Below, one piece after another: positions 10,881 to 20,888 of a stretch of 64,000 nucleotides of DNA. Source of the stretch: Eriocheir sinensis (Eukaryota > Arthropoda > Malacostraca > Decapoda > Varunidae). The stretch covers positions 1 through 64,000 of the forward strand of contig NW_026110571.1 in assembly GCF_024679095.1 (NCBI RefSeq), in the 5' to 3' direction. Position numbers and translations under genes: made by a program. Each line of letters starts with the position of its first letter. Within the stretch, counting starts at the first letter, position 1. Below the pieces are notes generated by a model. That model was not told the DNA's origin. It saw nothing but the letters and a program-made list of their open reading frames with translations, and ran no database searches.

Positions 10881-11860
10881 CTCCTCCTCCTCTTCCTCCT
10901 CCTCCTCCTCCTCCTCTTCCTCTTTCTCCTCCTCCTCCTCTCCTTCGCAATTTACCTGGAAAGATATTAAGCTTCTAGCACCTCGACCTTACCTGACAAT
11001 CACCATCTCCTCCTCCTCCTCCTCCTCCTCCTCTTCCTCCTCCTCCTCCTCCTCTTCCTTCCCCTCCTCCTCCTCCTCCACCTCCTCTTTCTCTACAGCC
11101 TCCCTCTCACACCTCCCTCTGGCAATACATATCCTCCTCCTCCTTATTTTTTTCTTATCGTTATTATTATTACGTCCTCCTCCTCCTCCTCCCTTCTTTT
11201 CTCTTCGTCTTTTTCTTCTTTCTTCTTCTTTACATTTTCTGTGTTTCCTTTCGTTATTTTCTTCTATTTTCCTCTCATTTATTCTTCCTTTCCTTTATAA
11301 CCTTCTTCGTTTTGCTTGTTTTCTTACTGCTATTTTTTTTATAATGTCCTTCCTTTCCTTTCTTTTATATCTTCTCAATCTTCTTTATTTCCTCTTCCTT
11401 TTGTCATTTTCTATTATTGTCATTGTTATTCTTCTCCTTTTTCTTATATTTCCTATCTTATTTCTTCTCCTCCTTCTCTCGGGGAATGACTTTTTCTTCT
11501 TTCTCTCTTCTTCCTATTATAATGTTTGTTATTGATAATGTACTTTTTTTTTATAATATTCTTACATGTTTTTCATATTTTTCTCATTTCTTCTCATTCT
11601 TCTGCTGCTTCTCCTTTGGTACTTCTCCTCTTCCTCCTCCTCCTCCTTCACTTCTTCCTCCTCTTACTTTTCTCTTTCTTTTTAACTTCCTTTCTCTTAC
11701 TTCTTTCTCTTGTATTAGGCAATCTCTACAATCATCCTCCTCCTCTTACCTTTCCTCACTTTCTTCTACACCCGAACTACAATCTCCTTCTATCTCTTGC
11801 TCCTCTTTTTCTTCTACACGCTCAACTGTAATCTAATTTCTAACCTACCCTTACGTCTCT
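10881..11860. repeat. Pyrimidine-rich (CTC/TCC, TTC) low-complexity tract
   Basis: Runs of TCCTCC and TTCTT cover most of this stretch. Open frames are Leu/Phe/Ser/Pro homopolymer-like and are not credible genes. Confidence 0.85.
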
Positions 11861-12145
11861 CTTTCTATTTAACCCGCTTTTATAATCTTCATCTCCTTGT
11901 CATCATCTAGCACCAGAAGATCCCTCAAGCAGCATCTCTTCCCACGTACACACCAATACCATCACCTCCGCCGGCACCAGCACACGTAGCTAAACCGCAA
12001 GGTGAAGGAAGCTGAGGTAAGGCACATTGCTGAACACTTAGTGGCCGGGCGATTAAATAAAGCGCAGCATTAATCAGATAATAAGCTTTTTTCTGGCCCT
12101 CTGTCTCCTCCGCGACATTAATTACTCGTTAAATGCCCGGCCAAC
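11861..12145. other. Unassigned mixed sequence
   Basis: No open frame, tandem repeat or recognised family seen. Confidence 0.3.
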
Positions 12146-12290
<145 letters not shown>

Positions 12291-12535
12291 ATAACCACAC
12301 AGTCGTCCCGCGGCGCACAACACACATATCTTTTGGGGCCCGCGCTGCATCTGGTCCGCTTAATGATACAATATAATCATACCCAGCAGGCCATAAGAGG
12401 CAGAGGCCGAGGCGTAGGACATAGATCAAGAGTGGTAGGAGACGCGTCGTAAATTATATGTGTTATGGGCTTTGTGGAATGGCGTGGGATGGGGGTTAAG
12501 GATGGAGGGGGGGTTCTTCTAGGGCTCATTCTAAT

Positions 12536-13020
12536 ACATTTTTTCTTCTTTTCATCTACATTTCTTCCTTCCTCCTCCTTCCCCTCCATCCTTTCTTCCT
12601 TTCCTCCTCCTCTCCCTTCTTCATCATCAACAAATCATAATATTTTCCTATACTTCTAATACCCTTCGTTTGATTTCTCTCTCCTCTTTTTTCCTCTTCA
12701 TATTCCCTTCTCATCCTCTTCGACCGTACCCTCCTCCTCCTCCTCTTCTTCTTGCACCTCCTCTTCTCCTCCTCCTCCTCCTCCTCTTGTTCCTTCATCA
12801 TCACCCAACCATTTCAAACTCATATCAATCTCGGTAAAGAGGATAAAAACATTCAGACTATCTTCTTCTCCTCCTCCTCCTCCTCCTCCTCCTCCTCCTC
12901 CTCCTTATCCTCCTACTCCTCCTCCTCCTCCTCGACACTTCATTTGTTTCCTCAAGCCTCATTTCCCCTCCTCAGCGCGATACCCGGCGCCTCCTCACTT
13001 CATCTCCCTCCCTCCTCACC
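12536..13020. repeat. TCC/TTC-rich low-complexity tract
   Basis: Pyrimidine-rich with a nearly pure (TCC)n block at about 12868-12905. It ends at the 5' break of LINE B copy 2. Confidence 0.85.
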
Positions 13021-13027
13021 AACGACT

Positions 13028-14147
13028 GTTGCTTAAATTACAGGCTCACGGAGTAGAGGGTAAAGTTTTGAACTGGGTCAAGGCGTGGCTTAGCAATAGG
13101 AAGCAAAGAGTGCAAATCAGTGGTAAAAGATCTGACTGGGGATGTGTTACGAGTGGGGTCCCACAAGGTTCGGTATTAGGTCCACTTTTGTTTATTATTT
13201 ATATCAATGACTTAGACACAGGAATTAGTAGTGATGTTAGTAAATTTGCAGATGATACCAAGATCGGGAGAGTAATTGAGTCGGATCAGGACGCTAGTAT
13301 TCTCCAAGGTGAAGTCAACAGATTATATGACTGGGCGGATAAATGGCAGATGGAGTTCAATGTAGGGAAGTGCAGTATTATGAGTGTAGGTAGGAACAAC
13401 CCCTCACATAGCTATTGCTTAAATGACACTCTCATAAGTAGGTCTGGGTGTGAGAGGGATTTAGGGGTCTTAGTGAACTCTGATCTCCGTCCAAGGGCAC
13501 AATCCATTCAAGCTAGAAATCGAGCTAATAGGGTACTGGGATTTATTTCAAGAAGCGTAAGCAACAGAAGCGCCGAAGTCTTCCTCAAACTATATTTAGC
13601 ATTAGTTAGACATCATCTTGACTATGCGGTTCAGTTCTGGTCACCCTACAATAGAAGGGATATCAAAATGTTAGAATCGGTGCAGAGGAGGATGACTAAG
13701 ATGATTCAGGGGTTGAGAAACTTGCCATACGAGGAAAGACTCAAACAGTTAAACTTGCATTCTCTAGAAAGGCGAAGGGTGCGTGGAGACATGATCAAGG
13801 TTTATAAATGGATGAAGGGCTTTAATAAGGGAGACATTCGTAAGGTTTTGTTGGTAAGAGAACCGGGTAGGACACGAAGAAACGGGTTTAAACTGGATAA
13901 ATTCAGATTCAACAGGGACATAGGCAAAAATTGGTTTACTAACAGGGTGGTGGATGAGTGGAATAGGCTTAGCAGTCATGTGGTGAGTGCCAATACAATT
14001 GTCACATTCAAAAATAGACTAGATAAATTCATGGATAGCGATATTAGGTGGGGTTAGATACACGGGAGCTTAGGTTCAAAGGAGTTGCCTCGTACAGGCC
14101 TACCGGGCTCTTGCAGACTCCTGCGTTCTTATGTTCTTATGTTCTCA
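13028..14147 (+). mobile_element. CR1-like LINE, family B copy 2 (5'-truncated)
   Basis: Plus-strand 3' half of the same family as 5983-7335. It begins within the RT just after motif A and ends in the octamer tail GTTCTTATGTTCTTATGTTC at about 14126-14147. The short 3' UTR (TACAGGCCTACCGGGCTCTTGCAG region) is shared with 53340-53422. Confidence 0.9.
13029..14057 (+). pseudogene. Reverse transcriptase C-terminal half, LINE B copy 2 (open to its natural stop)
   Basis: This 342-codon stretch has no internal stop. It has [33 protein letters not shown], the catalytic KFADDTKIG (FADD at 13245-13256), a CERDLGVLVNSDL block, RHHLDYAVQFWSPYN, LERRRVRGDMIKVYKW and the terminal NWFTNRVVDEWNRLSSHVV. The open frame and good conservation suggest a fairly recent insertion. 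It lacks ORF1, the endonuclease and RT motifs 1-A, so it is a dead-on-arrival copy although its remaining frame is undamaged. The first Met at 13029 is an accident of truncation. Confidence 0.88.
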
Positions 14148-14159
14148 CACTGATTGGCG

Positions 14160-14575
14160 CCCATCTTAAGGTGCTCGCAGGTGTGGCCCGCCCGTCCTCA
14201 TTCTCACCTCATCATTGTTATTCTCTTTATCTCTTTTTCCTCCTCTTTTTTTTTTTCCCTGTCTGTCTTTTGTTTCTCTATCCTTCTCGTTCTGTCTTCA
14301 TTCTTGATATCTTTTATTTCCTTTTTCTTTTACAGTCTTCATTTTTTTCCTCTTTTGTCTAACTTTAACATCACATTTTTTTTTTTATTCTTACGTTTTC
14401 CTTTCATTTTTTTTTCCACTTTATGATTTTTTCTTCTTGTTATCATGCTTTAATATCCACTACCATAACCACCACCACTGCCATAAGTACCATCTCCTCC
14501 ACCTCCTCCTCGGCCGTAACTATCCCACAATCATCACCACCATAACCACCACTGATCCTATCATTATTTGCATTT
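14160..14575. other. T-rich unassigned sequence
   Basis: Pyrimidine-rich with poly-T runs and ACCACCA/ATCACC patches; no gene seen. Confidence 0.4.

Positions 14576-14577
<2 letters not shown>

Positions 14578-14633
<56 letters not shown>
14578..14633. repeat. (CT)n microsatellite
   Basis: Perfect dinucleotide run of about 28 units. Confidence 0.95.
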
Positions 14634-14637
<4 letters not shown>

Positions 14638-15385
14638 CACGCACACGTAGGCCCACTTGTGGCCCAGACCAGACCGAGGTCGGACATGGGTCACGGCGCT
14701 CCGTAAGGAGCAGCCTGGGGCCAGCCTGTTGGCCTCTCCCCTTCCCCTCCATCCCCCTCTCCCTTTTCATCAATAACCCAACACTGTAAGAAACTTTTGT
14801 GACATCAAGCTTAATCATGGTGAGAGAAAGTGAGTGCAGTGCGTTTGTGGTGCCGTGAAGACAATGAAGAGTAGTAATAGCCAGTGTGACGTCGACGCCG
14901 CCCAACCATCCAACCGACGCCGGCCCCCAGGTGCCCCCAGGTACACCAGCCCGACCATCATGCTGCTGGGAGAATTCGGTTCAGGTCCAGTGCAGTGTTG
15001 AGGCCCGTCACTCAGGTGGAGTCATGGTTGGGGCAAGTGGCATGGGGCAGTGCAGACGTTTTGATGTTCCCACGCCTACCGCTTCTCGTTCCACCTCTTC
15101 CTATCTTGCCTCACCGGCCGGAGAGATTAACAGGTCATCACTAAGCTGAGTGACGGCCGACACCGCTTCTACCTGCACCCCTGCCATCAACTGCGACCTG
15201 ACCCTTTTTTGACCTGGGGTTGACCTGGGGCTTAAACACCTGACCCGTCACCCGGAATACCACACCGCTTCCTTCAGCACTAAAGCACTGCATTCCACCA
15301 CTTCACCTCCCCACCACCACCCCAGACCCCCTATACCCCTTTCACATTGTACTTTTTTTTTCTCTATTTTATTTCAATATTGTAT
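14634..15385. other. Unassigned GC-richer sequence
   Basis: Mixed sequence without a recognisable gene. Possible short frames have no family signature. Confidence 0.3.
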
Positions 15386-15389
15386 TTTT

Positions 15390-15435
15390 AACATGTATAT
15401 TTTCAGCTTTACAGCTGCAATCACTTAATGAACCG

Positions 15436-15511
<76 letters not shown>
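15390..15511 (+). mobile_element. 3' end of LINE D with (TTA)n tail
   Basis: The stretch ATGTATATTTTCAGC, followed by a short variable part and AACCGTTTATTATTATT, matches the 3' end of the LINE at 34461-36945 (about 36868-36945). The tail has grown into a (TTA)n run of about 26 units. It is a severely 5'-truncated copy. Confidence 0.75.
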
Positions 15512-15512
<1 letters not shown>

Positions 15513-15513
15513 C

Positions 15514-15586
<73 letters not shown>

Positions 15587-15592
15587 ACACAC
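15512..15592. repeat. (CA)n microsatellite
   Basis: Run of about 37 units with one T substitution near the end. It directly follows the (TTA)n tail. Confidence 0.95.
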
Positions 15593-15594
15593 AT

Positions 15595-16290
15595 TCATAC
15601 CCTGCTCATATCATTACCACCTTACCAAATTATGGCTATCTCACCCACTCACTACAAAACTAATGTCTATCTATCCTCATTCCATCACACCTTCTCCAAT
15701 CTCGTCTCTATACTACTTCAGCTTTTCCTCCTATGTGTATCTATTTCCTGTCCTGACACTTATATACATGTTCTTTACTCGTTCACATCCAATCGATCCT
15801 GTCTACATCCTGGCTACCTCACTGTATCCTCGCTTTCTCGATGTCCTTCCTAACACCTCACCACACGGCAGCATCCCTCAGTGTTTTGCCCTCAGAAGCT
15901 TATCCTTATATTACCTCTCACTCACACCCATCTCACCTCCTCTTCCTCTCTTATGCCATCACTTCCGCCCACTCTCCCTCCCTTCATCCCTCACACCCTT
16001 GATCTCTCTCTCCCTCTCCTTCTCGCCTAATAGCTGTCGTCACGCTTCGCTGCTCTCCCGTTCAGGCCGTCCTGATAGCAGCCCTCCCTCCCTCCTTCCA
16101 TAATCACCCTTCCAGATACTACTTACAAATGCCTGTCCCTTCTGAACTGAGTCAAATGGTTTATTATATCCTAGTCCGTATCCGCATTTCCCTACCCTCT
16201 TTTTTATTCTTCATCAATGGAAACAACTAAAGATCATAACACACAGAAAACCATAAGCCCGCTAAATGATGCTCTAGTAAAAGAGTGAAA
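15595..16290. other. Unassigned pyrimidine-rich sequence
   Basis: Open frames exist on the plus strand but are rich in Ser/Leu/Pro/Tyr with no recognisable domain; composition explains them. Confidence 0.35.
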
Positions 16291-16309
16291 AATAAAAGGC
16301 CAGAAGAGA

Positions 16310-16695
16310 GGTCTGTTTCGCACACACGGGGTCACATGGTCCGGTGTTTGGGGCTATAAGATCACTGTACAATGTCGCATCGAAGTTCCCAGCGCAGTAA
16401 TTCCTGGAAGCTAGAGATGAGACTTCAATTTTGATACACCTTCTTTGTACACATGTACGAGGAATCAAATGGCTCGGTGATTGCAGTAATTATAAGATTA
16501 CTATATACTGCCGCATTGAAATATCCAGCACAGCAATTCTCGATAGCAAGAGGATGAAACTTAAATATACTGTTACGCCTTCTTTGCACACACGTACGAG
16601 GTATCAAATGGCCCGGTGTTTGCTTTTATTATAAGACTACTATATACTGTCGCATCGAAATTTCCACCGCAACAATTGTCCATCTACTCGCTGTT
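16310..16695. repeat. Divergent satellite of about 137 bp, three units
   Basis: Each unit carries CACAC-GTACGAGG-ATCAAATGG, then a block like TATAAGATTACTATATACTG, CGCATYGAAATWTCCA and GCARCAATT. The units start near 16321, 16451 and 16588. They differ by many substitutions. Confidence 0.75.
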
Positions 16696-16799
16696 ACACT
16701 ACTTCGATGTGATAGGATACTAAACACGTTCATTTCATGCTCACTTTTCGCTCACCTCTTCCCTTTTCTTTTTCTTTTGGTTGTTGTTTTGAAATGGGA

Positions 16800-17250
16800 G
16801 AATGAAAACCAAGCAGATAAGAAGGATATCGATCGGGAAGATAACTTGTTTTAGATTGATAATGAAAGAAGAAAGGCAGATAAAAAGGAGATCAGGAAGA
16901 TAACTTGCTTTAGATTGATAATGAAAGAAGAAAGGCAGATAAAAAGGAGATCAGGAAGATAACTTGTTTTAGATTGAGGATGAAAGAAGAAAGGCAGATA
17001 AAAAGGAGATCAGGAAGATAACTTGCTTTAGATTGATAATGAAAGAAGAAAGGCAGATAAAAAGGAAATCAGGAAGATAACTTGCTTTAGATTGATAATG
17101 AAAGAAGAAAGGCAGATAAAAAGGAGATCAGGAAGATAACTTGCTTTAGATTGAGGATGAAAGAAGAAAGGCAGATAAAAAGGAGATCAGGAAGATAACT
17201 TGTTTTAGATTAAGAGAATGAAAAAGACAGATAAAAAGGAGATCGGAAAG
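16800..17250. repeat. 59-bp tandem repeat, about seven units
   Basis: The AATGAAAGAAGAAAGGCAG marker recurs every 59 bp (16861, 16920 and so on to about 17156), followed by GATAAAAAGGAGATCAGG. Units are nearly identical, so the array is recent. First and last units are degenerate. Confidence 0.9.
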
Positions 17251-17486
17251 GAGATAAAAAACCTACGAAAAAAAGATGATGACTGCAGAAGTAGCCACAA
17301 ACAAATTATTTGATATTGGAGAGACGAAGAGAAAATGAAAAAAAAAATAATAAGATAAAATATCAATATAAAAAACTAACAAAAAGCAAAGATAACATGA
17401 AAATAAAAACAATAATGCAGATAAAACCAATATGAGAGATTGAGACGATAACATGTATAAAAGAGATACGATCAAAGCAAAAACCT

Positions 17487-17643
<157 letters not shown>

Positions 17644-17696
17644 CCAAGAAAAACAATATCAAGAAAACAATCATGTACGTTAGCTCAATTGTGGAG

Positions 17697-17697
<1 letters not shown>

Positions 17698-17772
<75 letters not shown>

Positions 17773-17780
17773 CTCTCTCT
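17698..17780. repeat. (CA)n followed by short (CT)n
   Basis: About 35 CA units and then a few CT units. Confidence 0.95.
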
Positions 17781-18025
17781 GCACTAGATGCGATAAAGAT
17801 CACGTAACGAGGTGCAGATAAGACTCGCCACGATAAAGAACACTGCTATCAACGCACCTCCAATAAATAGCTTCTCTAAGACGCCGAGTTAGCTGGATCG
17901 ACAATAGGTATCCACGGCCCACGTAACTTAACCCTCATCCATGCATCCACGGGCTTGAATAATCAGCCATGTGACGAAGGGGACGAGATGATTTAAAAAG
18001 GTGCTCTGCTGATGGTGCCTGCCAG

Positions 18026-18261
<236 letters not shown>

Positions 18262-18263
<2 letters not shown>

Positions 18264-19586
18264 ATACCAGGTAACTACCGACCCATTAGTCTAACTTCAA
18301 TTGTAGGTAAGCTACTCGAGAGCATAATTAGAGACAAAACTGTGAGTTACCTCGAAAGCCACTCATTAATTGGAGATTCACAACATGGCTTCCGTAACAA
18401 AAGATCCTGCCTGTCAAACCTACTGACCTTTTATAACGATCTCTTTTCAATTTATGACGTAACCAAATCAGTGGACGTAGTCTATCTTGATTTCCAGAAA
18501 GCGTCTGATAAAGGCCCACATCATAAATTACTTTATAAATTAAAGCAAATAGGCACTGACGGTCAAGTAAACCAATGGATCGCGAATTGGTTGAGTAACA
18601 GACAACAAAGAGTTGTGATTGACGGATTTAACTCAGAGTGGGCGCCGGTCACTAGTGGCGTCCCTCAGGGCTCGGTTCTTGGCCCAGTGCTCTTCATTAT
18701 TTACGTCAACGACGTGGATGTTGGACTCAATAATCGCATTAGTAAATTTGCAGACGACACAAAGATTGGTAACTCGGTTCTCACTGACGAAGACAGGCAA
18801 AGCCTCCAAGAGGATTTTCACAAAATTTCAGCTTGGTCGGATAAATGGGAGATGCCCTTTAACGTAGACAAATGCCAGGTCCTTCAAGTTGGAACAAAAA
18901 ATAAGAAGTTCGATTACGAAATACTCGGCGTTAAACTCACAAGCGTTCAATGTGTTAAGGACCTGGGGATTAAAATCGCGTCAAACCTCAAATTCTCACA
19001 TCAATGCATCGATGCAGCAAATAAAGCGAACAGAATGTTGGGCTTCATTAAAATAAACTTTTTATTCAAGAATAAAGATGTAATACCTCCGCTCTACAAT
19101 AGCTTAGTCAGACCCCACTTGGAATATGCGGTACAGTTTTGGTCTCCCCACCATGCAAAGGACATTGCTAAACTAGAAGGTGTTCAGCGTCGAGCAACAA
19201 AAATGATCCCTTCCTTGCGCAACAAATCCTACGAAGAAAGGCTTTCCACCCTTAACATGTTCTCTCTTGAGAAACGTCGCCTCCGAGGAAAACTGATCGA
19301 ATGTTTTAAAATACTTAATGGTTTCACGAATGTAGACAGAACAAAATTGTTTATGATCGATGACACTTTGCGAACTAGGAACAATGGCCCAAAACTCAAA
19401 TGTAGACAAGTAAATTCAGACTGCACCAAATTTTTCTTCACCAACGTTGTAGTGCGAGAATGGAATAAGCTCCCACCATCAGTGGTCCAGTGTAACACGA
19501 TTGACTCCTTTAAAACAAGCTCGACCGTCACTTCCTTCAACTTAATATTAACTAGAGTAGAAAAGCAACGTTTTGGAGCCATCTGA
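18262..19586 (+). pseudogene. Reverse transcriptase, LINE C copy 1
   Basis: A single open stretch covers GNYRPISLTSIVGKLLE, SQHGFRNKRSCLSN, motif A (VVYLDFQKASDKGPH), [29 protein letters not shown], the catalytic KFADDTKIG (FADD at 18747-18758), RPHLEYAVQFWSPHH and LEKRRLRGKLIECFKIL. Motif A has Ser and Gly where copy 2 has Phe and Val (KAFDKVPH). Near 19511 an A run is one base shorter than in copy 2, so the last codons read in a wrong frame. The upstream CT run is open in this frame but is not coding. Lacks ORF1, endonuclease and the RT N-terminus. Confidence 0.88.
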
Positions 19587-19674
19587 TCAATGTGAAATCA
19601 CTTAGGTTTAAGGACAGACCAACTAGTCTGGACCATGGGGTCTGTGTGGTCTGATTTTCTATGTAAATCTATGT

Positions 19675-19680
<6 letters not shown>
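18262..19680 (+). mobile_element. CR1-like LINE, family C copy 1 (5'-truncated)
   Basis: Starts within the RT at the GNYRPISLTS block and runs to a 3' end with a short tail of ATGTAAATCT-type units that passes into (CT)n. Same family as 24639-25825 and the long minus-strand copy at 58997-63000. Confidence 0.9.
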
Positions 19681-19705
<25 letters not shown>

Positions 19706-19712
<7 letters not shown>

Positions 19713-19869
19713 TCCCCATGGTCCAGACTAGTTGGTCTGTCCTTAAACCTAAGTGATTTCACATTAATCAGATGGCTCCAAAACGTTGCTTTTCTACTCT
19801 AGTTAATATTAAGTTGAAGGAAGTGACGGTCGAGCTTGTTTTTAAAGGAGTCAATCGTGTTACACTGCT
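19706..19869 (-). mobile_element. Inverted 3'-end fragment of LINE C
   Basis: On the minus strand this reads the last codons and 3' UTR of family C, matching 58997-59155. It lies tail-to-tail with copy 1 across a short (CT)n run, making an inverted repeat with arms of about 148 bp (19493-19640 and 19721-19869). It breaks at GTTACACTG, where plus-strand ORF1 sequence begins. Confidence 0.88.
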
Positions 19870-20871
19870 AGTGGCACCGACCATGATGGCTTCACCGTCG
19901 TGAATGGAGGAGCCAAGCCAGCCAGACAAGCGATTTATCCTGTTCATTGCTTCAACAGGTTTGCCATTCTGGAGGAGGAGGACGAGCAGGAGAGCACCTT
20001 CCTGGTGGGTGACTCCATGATTCGCCAGCAGGTCGTTGAGTTCTGCGGCAGAGTTCCTCGTCGAAGACGGAACTATTGCTATCCTGGTGCTGGGATCGAC
20101 GACATAACAGCTGCTCTTGAGGAGATCTCCCCCCAGGCTACTAATGATTCACTGTTTGTTATTCACACAGGTACGAACGACGTCACCACGACCCGGTCTG
20201 AGGAACTCCTGGAGAAGTACCGTAGGCTCATCCAGCAGTATAAGACTAAATCCCCTAACATTTTGATTTCAGGAGTTCTACCACGGACTTGGGCGGAGAG
20301 CGACTTTTTCAGTAAGGCCTTCAGCCTAAACAACCGCTTACAGACTCTTTGTAGGGAGCTTGACGTGGAGTTCCTAAACGGATGGGACAATTTTTATGGA
20401 CAAAATGAGCTGTTCCACAGGGACGGATTGCACCTTTCTCCCATCGGGGCAGCCAGACTCGGAAGGCTCCTCAACGAAGCAGTGCGTGTCATCCGAACAA
20501 AAAACGAGTCACGGCCACGTCCCTCCACCCCGCCCGTGTAAATAGACGCCGTGCATCACAACAAACCCGTAACCGTGATCCCGCAAGTACCACCACCTCT
20601 ATTACCAAGCCTCTAGATAACTTAAAAATCCTTAGTTTCAAAGCGCGTAGCCTAAGAAACAAATTTGATGAACTGAGATGTCTTGCTTTAACAGAAAATT
20701 TTGACATAATTGCTATAACCGAAACATTTATCGACACCACAAATATTGATTTAAGTTGCGAATACAACATAGATGGCTACAGACTCTTCAACAAAGATCG
20801 TGTAAACCGTAGAGGCGGTGGCGTCGCCCTTTATGTCAAAAGCTATTTGCAACCCACTGACAAAACACCGG
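19870..20871 (+). mobile_element. 5' half of LINE C (ORF1 and endonuclease start), fused to LINE A
   Basis: Matches the reverse strand of about 61609-62610: the ORF1 esterase, then the beginning of the ORF2 endonuclease. At 20871 the match to C stops after ACACCGG and family A sequence begins. Confidence 0.88.
19900..20541 (+). pseudogene. LINE C ORF1 fragment: SGNH esterase domain (N-terminally truncated)
   Basis: 213 codons carry FLVGDSMIRQQVVEFCGR (nucleophile Ser), VIHTGTNDVTTT and HRDGLHLSPIGAARLGR (Asp-His), the SGNH hydrolase signature. The middle (RRLIQQYKTKSPNILISGVLPR) matches the esterases of the LINE copies at 61937-62725 and, more distantly, 1719-3290. The protein ends in STPPV at the natural stop. 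The zinc-binding and coiled-coil N-terminus is missing because the sequence starts at the inversion break, so the first Met is accidental. The esterase frame itself is undamaged. Confidence 0.85.
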
Positions 20872-20888
20872 CCGACGCGAGGAAATAA
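20560..20888 (+). pseudogene. LINE C endonuclease, N-terminal part
   Basis: Reads LKILSFKARSLRNKFDELR, FDIIAITETFIDTT and RGGGVALYVKSYL, the first three blocks of an APE-type endonuclease. It stops soon after the C/A junction at 20871 because the frame changes (TAA near 20886). At the first block the conserved Asn is Lys (FKARS instead of FNARS as in copy 3), which should impair metal or DNA binding. Confidence 0.8.

Noticed and set aside
15428..15853. 141-codon frame across the TTA and CA repeats
   Set aside because: Most codons come from microsatellites (Leu and His-Thr runs).
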